Shown in pieces: positions 52,251 through 64,000 of a DNA stretch of 64,000 nt. Numbering within the stretch: position 1 is the first letter of the stretch; the number at the start of each line of letters is the position of its first letter. Origin of the DNA: Owenia fusiformis (taxonomy: Eukaryota; Annelida; Polychaeta; Sabellida; Oweniidae). The notes under the pieces are model-generated. The model was not told the DNA's origin. It was given only the letters and a program-made list of their open reading frames with translations, and made no database searches. The DNA lies in contig CAIIXF020000012.1 in the NCBI GenBank assembly GCA_903813345.2, positions 11,452,932 to 11,516,931 of the forward strand, written 5' to 3'. The translations under genes and the position numbers were made by a program.

Positions 52251-53689
52251 CATGCCCCTAGCCAGCTTTTTGTAAGGGGGGGGGCTCGAACACCCCCCCC
52301 CCCCCCCGAACCCCCCTGAACCACCCCCACCCCACCGAACCCCCCCCCCAAAAAAAAATTCCCATGCTAAACCAAGCCCCTTTGTATTGTAAAGGACAGT
52401 GGCGGATCCGGAAAGTAACAAGGGGGACCCACATTTCAAGTCAGGAAAAAATATCCGCCCTTGCACGGAAAAACTTTTTAGGGCCCTAAAATCAAAATTC
52501 GGCCAAATTTTAGAAAATCTATGGCACGTTTTTTGAAAATTTGGCCTAACATTGAAAAATTAAGGCCCAAAAAGGTCAAGTAATGCCCAAAAAGACCCAC
52601 TAAGAGGCCCTACAATATTATTGGGCCAACATTTTTTCTGGGCCCATTCTACGGCAGCGCAGAAAATATTTTAGAACCCTAAAACCAAAATTTGGGCCAA
52701 AATTCTGACAATTTATGGCCCGTTCTTTGAAATTTGGCCCAAAATTGAAAAAAAAGTCAAGTAATGCCCAAAAAGGCCCACTATAGAGGCCCTACAATAT
52801 TTCTGGACCAACATTTTTTTCTGGGCCAATCCTATAGCCGCGCAGAAAACCTTTTAGGGCCCTAGAACCAAAATTTTGAAAATCTATGGCCCGTTTTTTG
52901 AAAATGTGGCCTAAAATTGAAAAAATAAGGCCCAAAAAGGTCAAGTAAAGGCCAACTAAAGAGGCCTTTCAATATTTTTTCTGGGCCCATCCTATGGCCG
53001 CGTGGAAAACTTTTTAGGGCCTTAGAATCCACATTTGGGCCTAAATTTTGAAGATTTATGGCCCGTTTTTTGAAAATTTAGCCAAAAATTTAAAAAAATA
53101 AGGTCCAAAGGGTCGAGTAAAAAGGTCAAGTAAAGGCCAACTAAAGAATGAAAGAGGCCCTACAATATATTTTTTTCTGGGCCCATCCTAGGGCCGCGCG
53201 CAAAAATTTTTAGGGCCCTACACCCAAAATCGGGCCAAAATTTTGAAAATATATAGCCCGTTTTTTTAATTTTGGCCTGAAATTGAAAAAATAAGGCTCA
53301 AAAAGGTCAAGAAAGGCCCTAAAAGACCCATTAAAGAGGCCCTACAATATTTTTGGGCCAACATTTTTTTCCGGGCCCATCATTGGCGGGCGGCCCCATG
53401 AACCGTCAGAAGGCTATGTTTAACAAAACACAAGGACGATCCTAAAAAAACAGAGGGAAAGGGGCACAGTCCGCGAAAAAAATTGGGCCAAATTTTGAAA
53501 AATAATGCCCAAATTCGAAAAACATCGCACAGTAATGCTAGTTTTATAATCTTAATTGCCCAGTGAATGTGGGGAAGAGCAAGTTTTTCTTCAAGGAAGC
53601 AAAAAGGTAGGTCCACATTTTTTTAAAGAGATATCGGGGGGGGGGGGGGCTCGTACGAGCCTCAAGAGCCCCCCCTGGCTACGGGCCTG
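52251..53689. mobile_element. Composite element with tagccagg-type ends and an internal ~180-bp array
   Basis: The ends catgcccctagccag and ctggctacgggcctg are inverted copies of the family at 24575. Both are flanked by atatc (52246-52250, 53690-53694). Long C or G tracts lie just inside each end (52276-52350; 53636-53650). Between them about five ~180-bp units carry tatggcccgtttttt, agggccct and caatatttttgggcc. Its frames are not genes. Confidence 0.7.
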
Positions 53690-53822
53690 ATATCGGTTCT
53701 TGAATGGTGGGGGAAAGGGGGTATTAGACATTGTTTCTTTTCACGTAAGATCATGGTTTTGGGCTATATGGGGTTTATTTTTCTTGACTGGTATGCACTT
53801 AGAGTTTGCTTTTTCTTGCTAA

Positions 53823-54269
53823 GGCCATAAGAAGTAGATTCTTTGTTTTGCGTCCCCTTGCTTGCACGATTTTGAGTAAATCAGAAAAAACAAACGCATC
53901 CAAATAGCAATCACAAGGGTCTGAAAGTACCATTGCATTTCGTTCAATCAGAATCAGACGAAATGGTGGATAATTTGATGTGCGTCAAAATTGACAGTGT
54001 TATTGATTACTTTGGCATACATTGTGTATTTTTCTTATTTTTTACCCTTGATTAATAGCTATATGTTTAAATATATTGTATAAAATGTATAGATATGTGT
54101 TTGTTATCACTACAAATTGGTATGTCATCCCTTTTTATGCCCTTGAAATGTATTCATTTCTCAGCGAACAAGTTTGTGTTTTTTCTTGAGTTTGTATTTG
54201 TTTTCCTTGTACCCTTGCATGATTTGGATTTTGCCTGGACGCAAAACCAAGAATCTACTTCTTATGGCC
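53823..54269. mobile_element. PIF/Harbinger-like MITE, 447 bp
   Basis: ggccataagaagtagattct and onward at the left is mirrored at the right to give ~32-bp inverted ends with one mismatch, flanked by taa on both sides (53820-53822, 54270-54272). A TAA/TTA 3-bp duplication is characteristic of PIF/Harbinger. Confidence 0.85.
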
Positions 54270-54925
54270 TAAGTTCCATTTCAACTTTTGGTCCTTTTCC
54301 TTTGGCGCTAGTGCTTATATATTCATAATTTCAGGACATGATAATAGCAGAAAATGATGTTTGGTTTGATTACCTACTCTGATCATAAAAATCATTATCT
54401 TATTCTCAATTGCTTAAGCTTTATATAAAATCACCCCCATACACAGTGTTTATAGAGTAAAAAAATAAATAAAGTCAGCTGGGCGGCCAAACCAAAATAT
54501 GACGTCACGATTATCACTACGCGCCGGTGATTAAAAATTCTCGGCATACGTCCAGAATCTCCACTTCCCGAATAGATATTCTAATCCTGTAAAAACTACA
54601 GAATATTTACACTTTATACTTGGCAGGGACATAATGTATAGTTTCTTTTTACGATTTAAATAGGTTTCGATCACGCAACTTCAATATAAGTAGGGTAATT
54701 TGAACTTTCATTGCGAGAATTTTGAAGACCCCTTGGAACAATCGAATAAAAACCACTAGTTCGGTAGGTAGTTTGAACTGTTGTTTTCAACTTGTAACAT
54801 GTATTTTCAGATTTCAAGGTGTAACTTTATAAGTTATGACGTGAGTGGTCTATGTCCCTTCATATAAGTGTGTCTGGATCTATACTAGACAGATTCGCTG
54901 GACATTAAGTTGAAATGAGCTGTCC

Positions 54926-55198
54926 TTATCGGGGCTGACTCGATTTGGAATCAGCTGAATGGCGATTTTCCTTCTGACATTCGACGAGTTTAGTGAGCTC
55001 TTCAACCGATTTGCTCTTGGTAAATCGCTTGACCAACGAGATTAAAAGAAAGTCTATATCATATAGGTACTGCACATACCTTAAAACTGCATAACACGCG
55101 CGATTATTTGTATTTAATCGGCTCTTTACCGTCTCCTGATGTCTATTCAAGAGTGAGCAACTACATGTACTTGTCAAATACATTCCACAGGAGGTCAA
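54926..55198 (-). CDS. Hypothetical small protein or exon, not recognised
   Basis: An open frame of 90 codons with a richer, more coding-like composition than its surroundings: a hydrophobic/helical middle (YVQYLYDIDFLLISLVKRF) and a charged Ser/Lys tail. It may instead be a first exon ending at a strong internal donor (TTAAG|gtatgtgc, near 55079). No domain or homologue comes to mind. It could belong to a gene running left, but no joining exon was found. Confidence 0.3.
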   Translation of the reverse strand: MTSCGMYLTSTCSCSLLNRHQETVKSRLNTNNRACYAVLRYVQYLYDIDFLLISLVKRFTKSKSVEELTKLVECQKENRHSADSKSSQPR

Positions 55199-55639
55199 TG
55201 ATACCGGTCACTGAGTACAGTGACCCAAAAGGCAAATTATAACATACCGATTACTAGTAGTACCCGGTTACCATAGAAAATATAAATTCTATTGGTAAAT
55301 GTAACTAAATCAGAAAACTCAGAAAATATAGAATAATAACGTTAATTTTGATTTTCAACTGAGTATTATATTGAAATTGGAATCTGAGAATGTTCAATGC
55401 TGGGGCATAAATAAGGAATGGCAATAATATATGGAAAAGTATATTCATAATGTACATGAATGACATTTGTATATCATTGCAAGAGGTTACATTTCTTCAT
55501 TTATCACTGAAGGGGCTTAACTTGAGGCAACCATTGTCTAATTCATAAAAATATTGATCCAATCACTCCATTGTAGGCCTAAGTTTTTAATTGGTTGCTA
55601 ATGGTAAAAATAGTAGCTTGAGAATGAGAATATAATTAA

Positions 55640-56130
55640 GAAATATAGACCGAAAAGCAGGGGTAATATTGTCGAATACACCCCGCGTGAAATGTTGACT
55701 TTGTTTACATTTTATAGAAGGCGTGAATACATTCGTGTTCGAATATAAAATTTAGCATAGAATTTATGCCTGGACTGGAATAAAAGGAGACGTCGCCGTA
55801 CGGAGAACAGTCTCTTGGGCTCATAATTTTTTAATGAAAAATTTAGAAATATCACCCAAATTAAATCATGAATATTCAAAAGAACACACTTAATTCTGCA
55901 AGATGTAAAAATATCACAATTGTTCGAAGCAGGGGTAACGTGCAGTAGACCGATTCAATAAAATACAATTAGTCTAGATTTGGAGAAAGAAGTTCATCAG
56001 TTTACTGTACTCATAATTTTTTTTTTATGAAAAATTTGAAATATCACCCAAATTAAATCTTTTCAAAAGAAGACATTCAAATCTAGCCTAAATAATGTAA
56101 AAGAATTGTGCAAAGCAGGGTAACGCTAGA
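55640..56130. repeat. Imperfect tandem duplication, ~250-bp unit
   Basis: Two units each contain agcaggggtaa, ctcataattttttt.atgaaaaatt and aaatatcacccaaattaaat. A third agcagggtaa closes the array near 56120. Confidence 0.75.
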
Positions 56131-56629
56131 GTGATGAACTTCGTTCTTCAAATCGAGAATACTCATTTGTTGAAAATGTTATACCTAGCATTTGTAACAG
56201 AATTATGCCTGGTACATACTTTTGCTCTAATAATGCAATATTTAATGTTTTCATGCTGGGGATATAATTGCAAATTTTGTAAAAATTATGCTAACAACAA
56301 ATATGACACAGACAGATGTTATAATTATTTTAAATATTATCAATAATTCACTTTATTTTTATGATATTCAATACAATTTATATAATATTGCATGTGTTCA
56401 ATATAGCAGAACTTGATTGATACCTTCTAAACCATACTATAAGGGAACGAATTCATCATCATTCATAGGGAAGTGATTTTAAAGTGTGCCCCAATTTCAG
56501 ACACAGATAGATATGATAGAAACCAGAACAACGGCAATGCCAAAGCGTAGCGAATCCCATCGAACAGAAATGGCTGGCATTTTAACAAACGAATGCAAAT
56601 ATCATAAAACAACACACCAGAAAGACCAC

Positions 56630-57570
56630 CATTTTCAAAATGGTTGCTCACTAGCCAAGTTGTCATCAGGAGAAATAATATGCTTTTAAGTAGCCATCTC
56701 TAAAATTTTCGAAAAATCGCACACATACTTGTAAAATAACACACATAAAAATGGTGCCCATTTTTCAAAATGGCCGACTACTCCCCAAAGTTTAATTAGA
56801 CAATGTGCCATGCTTAAGGTATTCACATATCAAATATGAACAAAATCGCTCCATTACTTTTCGAGTTATAGTAAAATACGTTAAAATGGCGGCCATTTTT
56901 CAAAATGGCCACCTTCTACCAAAAGTGTCATTAGAAATAGACAGTGTGCCATGCTTATAGTATTCACATACCAAATATGAACAAAATCGCTCTACTACTT
57001 TTCGAGTTATAGTAAAATATGTTAAAATGGCGGCCATTTTTCAAAATGGCCGCCTTCCACCAAAAGTGTCATAGGACAGTGTGCCATGCTTATAGTATTC
57101 ACATACTAAATATGAACAAAATTGCTCCACTACTTTTCGAGTTATAGTAAAATACATTAAAATGGGGGCTATTTTTCAAAATGGCCGCCTTGTACCAAAA
57201 GTGTCATAGGACAGTGTGCCATGCTTATAGTTTTCACATACCAAATATGAACAAAATCGCTCCACTACTTTTCGAGTTATAGTAACGTTAAAATGGGGGC
57301 CATTTTTCAAATTTTTTTTCAAAATGGCCGCCTTCTACCAAAAATTTCATAGGACAGTGTGCCATGCTTATAGTATTCACATACCAAATATGAACAAAAT
57401 CGCTCCACTACTTTTCGAGTTATAGTAAAATACGTTAAAATTGCGGCCATTTTGAAAATGGCCGCCTTCTACCAAAAGTGTCTTTAGACAGTGTGCAATG
57501 CTTATAGTATTCACATACCAAATATGAACAAAATCGCTCCACTATATTTTGAGTTACAGCAAAAATCGTA
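56630..57570. repeat. Tandem array of ~137-bp units with aaaatggcggccatttt palindromes
   Basis: Six main units plus a decayed one at the left. Each has the palindrome, a following caaaatggccgcct, then gtgccatgcttatag and caaaatcgctcc. No ORF spans it. Confidence 0.92.
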
Positions 57571-57987
57571 AAATGAACTTCACTAGATGGGATAATAAAT
57601 GTAGATCTAGACAGACAGGAAGTGTGTAATTGAAAAATTGACCAAATGACATTAAAACTTGATACATTTGACCAAGTTTTTGGAATGAGGATATTCTCAA
57701 AATTGGCATCCATCCACCAGGTTGCATGCTGATTTAGCAGAAAATGAGAATAAAAACATGTAAAAAAAATTACAGTTAACATTTTTTTTAAAATCATAAT
57801 TTCATAATTCCAGCGACATATTTCTAACCCTTTTTCTCAACACAGCCCCTGTGAGGAGGGGGGTCATGCCAAAAACTCACAGATTCAATGGATAGACAAC
57901 CAAAATTTTAGATAAGCAGAAATAATCATTAATTTGGTTAAAATGAAAAACTAAGATTTTAAAAACTATTTACCAATGTACCAGTGT

Positions 57988-58426
57988 ACAGGGTGTCCAG
58001 AAAGTATGGGACCCCCTAGGCAGACATATACCAATGCCTTCACAGTATGTATTATATAACATTTTGAAGGTTATCAAGAATTACATTGACTTGTCCAGTA
58101 TCATGATTCAACTCTCAAATAGTGTTTGGCCAAGGTGAGGGTAGATACTCCATGGAAACTCTTTATTTCCTTAAAAATTTTTTAAGAGGATTTAAAATGC
58201 AACATGGCCAAGGAAAGACACACTACTACTAATTTAGTGTAAAACTGAACTTCAACTGTAGCCAGAAACTAAATTTTGAAAAATCTGTAACCTTTTTCCA
58301 ATTTGGGAATTGACACATGATACTTGGCAAATCAATGTAACTTTGGATAAGCTTTAAAATTACATATGACAATGGGGGCATTGGTACATTCTGCCTATGG
58401 GGGTCCCATACTTTTGGGACAGCCTA
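57988..58426. mobile_element. Tc1/mariner-type MITE, 439 bp
   Basis: cagggtgtccagaaagtatg... at the left and catacttttgggacagccta at the right (a few mismatches), flanked by TA (57986-57987, 58427-58428). Confidence 0.82.
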
Positions 58427-58428
58427 TA

Positions 58429-60533
58429 AATCTTTCCAGCAAATAGTATTTTCCAGAATATTTCCAATATTAGTATTTTCCAATATATCCTTTAAAATTT
58501 TGAATCATAAATCATTACCTCAACGAGTTGGAAGACAGGAGAATCAAATTGTCCCTGCTAACTGACTCTCTTTATAGTTCAATTTTCATGTCAACATCAA
58601 AGTCGTGTTATCATTCATTGTTATCATTTTGAGTATATAGTTCTTGGCATCTCGTTAACATTGCACAGTATCATTTTGTTTTCACCTTATCAATACTCTG
58701 CTGTTATGGACATGGTCTGGTCTTATAATCTCCATTGTGTTTCATCAGGAACTGAGTTTTTCAGATCAGACAAAGTTGATTTAACTGTACCATTAATAGG
58801 TGATGGTGAATGGTGTAACGTTACGCCTTCATTTTTGTTGATTGATTCATGTGAAGTTGTAAATCTGAGCTTGATATTGTTGATAAGTATCTAGTAACCT
58901 TTGAAGCCAGTCATTTTTGCACCTATGGCAGGGAACATCTTCAGCCAACACAAAAAAATCTGAAAAATTAGAAAAATACATGAATATTAATGTTATATTA
59001 TAAGAAACTTGATAGGAAAAAATCATGTTTTCTGTAATCAATATGACAATATAACAATGGACTAGTTATTAGAAATAATCTTGATTTACACAATTCAAAG
59101 TTTTCAAAATTCAGTCAATGTGATATCATACTTGAAATCTACATATTACTAGTAAATAATATCTCTTCAAATGTTGCATTGTGGGTAATAATTCAAGAAG
59201 ACATTCCAGTAAAAATATAATTTGTGGGAGAATGTTCACATTTATTATTGCCATAATTGTGATGAATTCCATTTTATATTAAATTATCAACATGTATGCA
59301 GATGAGATAATCATGTTTTTATTTTTGAGTTAAATCATTCATGAAAAGTACAAAATAAGATTTTTCTTGGAATGTGTACAAGAAGCATTTTCTCCAATTT
59401 TTAAACCCCAAGGCAATACTTCCCTTCTGTTGAAAGCCCATGACTAAAACTGATGAAAATTCAAGTTTATGGGGATCACTTTAGATTTTTTCAAAATTTT
59501 CAAAATCAAGCATAATCGATTCCTCGGCTAGCGAGGGGAAATGGGAATCCCCGTTGAGTCACGCAAACGCCCACGTGTGCCTTAAACCAGGCAGCCAATC
59601 AGGTTCATGATCAACAAATTCAACAACCAATCAGGTAACAGGTGGATTTTCTGGTATATTCTAACTTCAGATTAAATTAATTACTGCGAAATTAATTAGA
59701 TCTGTCTGTACAATTGCAAAATTAACACTGAAAGCTGGGGATTGGGGACTTTGGTAAGTATATATCTAGTGGTTGAATATGTGGTAAATTTCAATATACC
59801 CAATAGTATAGTCTCCTTAAACTTTCAAAATAATCCAATGTTGATTAGCTTACTGTTTTAGGAAAAGAAGCAAATATTATGTTTTAAATATTGCTTCTAC
59901 GAGGAATATAATTTTAAAATGCATTTTTCTCTGAAACATTTTCATGACACACATGCATAGATAGTTCACTTCTTGCTTATTTATCAATAAATTTTTTAAA
60001 ATCAAAACCAAAGTTTTGTATATCTCATTTTAACAACTTTTGGTTAGACTACAAAATAAGGCTAAGTGTTTTAAACTTTATATGGGGCCTTTAAAACAGT
60101 CTGTTTAAAATTTTAGATGATATATACGGTATACCAACTTCAGTTAGTTACATGAAAACAAACAGTTTACCTAGTGTTCTCCATCAGAGGATTTGAACAT
60201 AATTTCTGTTCTAGGTTGATAGGTCAAGGCATTGTTGTTGGTCCTCTATTCTACTTTTGCAAGGCATTTCCTGAAAAAGTTATATATATTTTTTATTAGG
60301 GCTGAAAAAGCTATTATGATGGTAAAGGTCATTTTGACAATAACCATTGTGATCCTGGCCATGTAAATGATATATGGGAGTACTACAACTGACTGAAGAT
60401 CAAAGCAGAACTTAGTTATCTTACTTCATTCAAAAAACTTTAAAATAACATGATTATTTCATTTCCTGTTTGGTGTAAATTTCTGATAACTACCATGAGA
60501 CCTTAATGTGACCATAATATAATTAATTAATCA
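58429..60533. other. Mostly non-coding; one weak minus-strand terminal-exon candidate
   Basis: At about 58855-58960 (minus) atttttcag is followed by an open DFFVLAEDVPCHRCKNDWLQ... to a TGA, which could be a last exon. A possible untranslated exon lies at about 60175-60275. No consistent gene model joins them. Nothing else was recognised. Confidence 0.25.
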
Positions 60534-60840
60534 CTGGCGGATCTGGGGGGGGGGCTAAGGGCCGGGGCCTCGTCATTTGGGTGGGCTCAGAAAAAAATGG
60601 GCCAAAATAAATTTTGGTCCAAAGAAGTCTTAAGGCCCCAGAAAGTGGGCTTTTTTGGTCATAATGGGGGCTTCTAAGGCCTTATTTTTTAATTTTAGGC
60701 CAAAGTTTCAACATAATGGGCCTCAAATGTCAAAACTTGGTTGTAGGGGTCCAAACTTTTTTTTCGCTGAAGTTTTTTCTCAGACCAGAAACTTGCCCCC
60801 CCCCCCCCTGTTGGTTCCCAGGCCCCTGCAGCACTGTAAA
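60534..60840. repeat. Fragment of the 'ggcggatct..gggccc' repeat with G and C tracts
   Basis: ctggcggatctggggggggg opens it and cccccccccctgttggttcc closes it, with gggccaaaa and ttttggtc blocks as in 52400-53400. Open frames here come from the repeat. Confidence 0.65.
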
Positions 60841-63600
60841 TGTTCGCTCGCCACTCAGGTCAAGAAACATTGTAAACATTTTACGGAACTACCTTGACTT
60901 TGTCGCAAACCAACAATATACACTGTTACTGTACAGCATTAATTTCTTGAATTTGCACAACACATGTAAGGTTACACCTATACTCACATAACAAGCAAAT
61001 CTAGTCTTGGGAAGTCACAAATATGACTGAGGCATTGCTGTTCAGATTCAGAGAGGGAAGATGACATTGAAATCCCCTGTGAAATCCACAAATTAAATCT
61101 GGTAGGCACATCGAAGCAGAGGCAGAATCAAGGAGTTCTGGAACCTGCTTTCTGGAAATGCACAAAAGAAATAGCTATATATTTTGCGCATGCGCAATAT
61201 GACCCAAAATATTGTCCCGAATTTTGAAACAACATGGGTCATTTGGAGGCGCTGACATCCAGGGCACGCCTTAAGCGTCGGACAGCTGGTCATTATCTGG
61301 TTACTTTTGATACTGACCAGTTGATTTTTTCACTAGGTATAGGAAAATAACATTGCAACTGGTCAGTAATGCCTTTTTGACCAGCAGCTCTGGAATCCTT
61401 AGGGCATACACTGCTGACATCGAGCTTAACTCCAAGACCCTGATGCTATTTACATCAAATATACAATATTTATTATCACATCAATGTGTGAGTAAATTTC
61501 TAGAATCCTATGTGCAATAAAAGATACTGAAATTTGATGAGATTGCCTCTAACTTTAAAAAATTTCAAAAATCAAAAATTACACCATCATTATTCAAATT
61601 ATGTGTTTTCAAACTACGTTATCTAACAGAAATACTGAACTTACTTAAAAGCCGTGAACTCCATCGTAATCACCTGGAATCCCTGAATCCTGTAAACACT
61701 ATCGGTTGATCTAAATATCCATGAATCTACTAAAATCCGTTCAAATAGGCTGAGCCAGTTCAATTTGTTTCCAGCGCCATCGATACTTTAAAATTACGAA
61801 CGAAAGGGAAAGACCCCTTGGAATCAACTAAAAAATGATAAAACAGTTAGCGATTATTGTTTTGTTTGACATTCTCTCTTGATTTTAAGTACAGTAATGC
61901 CAAGTTGGTGCTCAAAGCCATCCACAAACAATTTATGAATGACCGATGTTGTTGTTTTGTGGCTGAAGTGCAAAATTTAAAAAACAGGTCACGTGACCTG
62001 AGAAGGTCTTTTGGCATTTCAGCAATTTGGCGGATTCAAGAGTAGAAACCGCTCCAGATGATGGCTTCAAATTGCCATAAGAACTTCGAATTGATGCACA
62101 ATACGGCTGACTTATGCGTATTTAGATCATACGCATACGTTGAATTCAAGAATTAGTTGCAAAAAGGCTAAAAACACTGAAAACTTCGAGTCCGAAGACG
62201 ACCCTCTTCAAAAGCCAGGGCTTCACCATTTTGGGTAATTTTGACACGACAATATGACTGGACCGCAATTGATTCAAGTATCCTGACAAAAGTACTTATC
62301 CAGGTATTTTTATATTTAGACACCATATGTATTTTAGACTACTTTTTATTTATCAATAGATTTTTAACCACAGATCTGTAAGAAAAAAATTTGCCCAAAA
62401 CATTCTGAACAAATGTTTCCTCAGAATTGTTTTTGTCATTTAGCTGATTTTCTGATCACATATTTTTTTCGACGTGAACAAATCAATTCCCAACAAAAAC
62501 TTAATGCGGGGATTGGGAACTACACGTCAATTTTATCATCTACTGGTTATTTTGTATCGGCTAACTACGGGTTTCATCCGAGATTGAGTGTTTACAACTT
62601 CAGGGGACCATGTCAAAATCGATCCCTGAGAATTAACATTTTTTTCTGAAAATCAATTACTGCTGACTAAGTGGCTGATAACTCGAGAAATATATAAGAA
62701 TGGGCAATAAAACGTTCAAATCACGCCCGCGAGTTAAGGGGGGTGCGTTTTGTACTTAAATCACATAAATAACTAATCTCAGAAAAAAATGCCCAAAACA
62801 TGTATACGACCCCAATTTTCAAAATTATCGAAACCCAGTTTCAAAACTTTTCTCTTTGAGGTCTTCTTTCTCACCCACCATACCTTATTTTGCTTATTAT
62901 TCGTGAAATATAGTTACATCCCGATATCTCCAAACGTTTCCCGAAATATCGGCCAAAACCATTACGTTTATCGATATTAAAAGTCAATTTATGCACAGGT
63001 GTCATTTTATATGATTTTTGGAGGCGGGACTATATTCTGTAGAAAAGCACGATTTTCGCGTAGTTTTCAGGTTAATGCCGAATCACCGCGACAATTGATT
63101 TCTGGGTTTGGCTGCCCAGCTGAGTAATAAAACAGGTAGATGTACATGTTTCTTTATTCTCAAGAAAGGCTTTATAAATACCAAAAACTAAGCATCCATG
63201 ACATGTATACATGAAGATTGCATTCTTAATCATACTACTTTATCCTACTGACACAATACTGATTCTTTCGCTACATAAAAACTTTCAAAAATGTATTATA
63301 AGAAAGCATGTGGTTGGTCCATATCATAAGTAAAAGTGCAGATAAGAACAGATAAGAAAATGTCTGTTCAGAAAACTAAATTCTGAAGCATTCACATTTT
63401 TCACTAGTGTCCCTTTGAAGATGATCATAACTCGGATCACTATAATTTATATAATTTAAACCATTGGCCATGGAAAGGTCCATGTGCAGTATGGCAAGTG
63501 ATTTTAGACAGTCATATCTTTCACCATGAGTATTTTCTGGGTATAAATACAGTGGTTTTTATCAAAACAATATGTTTTCTTTCACATGAAGTCCCCGTGA
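60841..63600. other. AT-rich stretch without recognised features
   Basis: Several short frames were checked; none shows domains, splice-linked partners or coding-like composition. No paired repeats were found. Confidence 0.4.
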
Positions 63601-63639
63601 GAGTAAAATATCAATCCAACTCTCTGATAAATTATGGAT

Positions 63640-63990
63640 TAGGGCCTAACCTTGGCACTTTCTAAAAAATGTTAGGCTTATTTTCTAAAAAGAGGATCTT
63701 GTTTTTCTCAATTTAAACATATCGAAAGTCTCCTCTACACTATATTAACAATTTCTGAAAAGGGATGGTATTGAAATGTGTAAAGTTAAAAACCAAATAT
63801 CCCATGTTATTTTCCCATAGGGAAAACTTGTACTTTCCATTGTTTTCAGCATAATTTTGGTTAAAACTAGACTTTCAATACCATTCTGTTTTTGAAGATG
63901 TTTTTGACCCCTTGTTGAATAATCTTTTCTTGCAATAAAAATCAGAAATAAGGGAGATCCTCTTTTGAGTATAAATAGGTTCAATATAAT
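63640..63990. repeat. Diverged relative of the MITE at 21966-22309
   Basis: Shares cccatgttattttccc/gatagg and a similar layout of inverted short motifs (aaaaagaggatct / agatcctcttttg). The outer ends are not exact. Confidence 0.45.
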
Positions 63991-64000
63991 AATTTTGAAA

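Noticed and set aside
52145-52466. Gly-rich minus-strand frames
   Set aside because: Translation of C/G homopolymer tracts at the end of a composite element.
56131-56346. 71-codon plus-strand frame rich in Tyr, Asn and Lys
   Set aside because: AT-rich chance frame with no domain features.
58661-58894. Plus-strand frame with an exon-like GTEFFRSDKVDLTVPLIGDG
   Set aside because: Has splice-like borders but no partner exons or recognisable domain.
61085-61293. Minus-strand exon-like segment after gcatttccag
   Set aside because: All frames are short or unremarkable and no joining exon was found.

Overview
The window is a piece of nuclear genome from an invertebrate animal. It has short GT-AG spliced exons that keep frame across long AT-rich introns, a sarcoplasmic calcium-binding protein (an invertebrate EF-hand family), a cGAS/Mab-21 family nucleotidyltransferase, a Death-domain protein and a dense animal-type load of mobile elements (Ty3/gypsy, RLE-type and other non-LTR elements, a Penelope-like fragment and many inverted-repeat DNA elements). 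I cannot name the species. A marine lophotrochozoan or invertebrate deuterostome would fit, but that is inference. No rRNA, tRNA, CRISPR or operon was seen.

Layout, left to right. 1-2701 (minus): decayed Ty3/gypsy gag-pol. 2702-7190: AT-rich non-coding DNA with two inverted-repeat elements. 7193-7786 (minus): a sarcoplasmic calcium-binding protein in one coding exon, with its 3' end tandemly duplicated. 7850-8665: 5'-truncated LINE 3' end. 9493-9858: TA-flanked MITE. 10773-16261: a DNA element with inverted ends and a 4-bp duplication, interrupted by an intact 1129-codon RLE-type retrotransposon (11667-15393) sitting directly against a 417-bp 3' fragment of itself (15394-15810). 17616-18761: another TIR element. 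20127-21494 (minus): intact 455-aa cGAS-like/Mab-21 protein with an MGC lipidation-type N-terminus. 22688-23885: a 14-copy minisatellite with two-unit periodicity.

25606-46482 (minus): the largest gene, 22 exons (1158 codons here, 5' end not found), EF-hand plus GAF-like, best read as an EFCAB5-like protein. At least six of its introns carry unrelated minisatellites, and others hold MITEs, foldbacks and a Penelope-like fragment. 48240-49540: decayed LINE 3' end. 49671-50559: two mariner-type MITEs almost end to end. 50625-51986 (plus): a three-exon, 146-aa Death-domain protein starting 66 bp after the second MITE. 52251-64000: mostly repeats (a C/G-rich composite element with a ~180-bp array, a PIF/Harbinger-like MITE, an array of ATGGCGGCCAT palindromes, another MITE) with only weak coding candidates.

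Functionally, the host genes are calcium binding (SCP; the EF-hand/GAF protein) and probable innate-immune signalling (cGAS-like enzyme; Death-domain adaptor). Nothing in the sequence shows that they act together. The strongest candidates for something new are the possibly membrane-anchored cGAS-like enzyme, the self-adjacent RLE retroelement nested in a DNA transposon, and the intronic array that has copied a splice donor many times.
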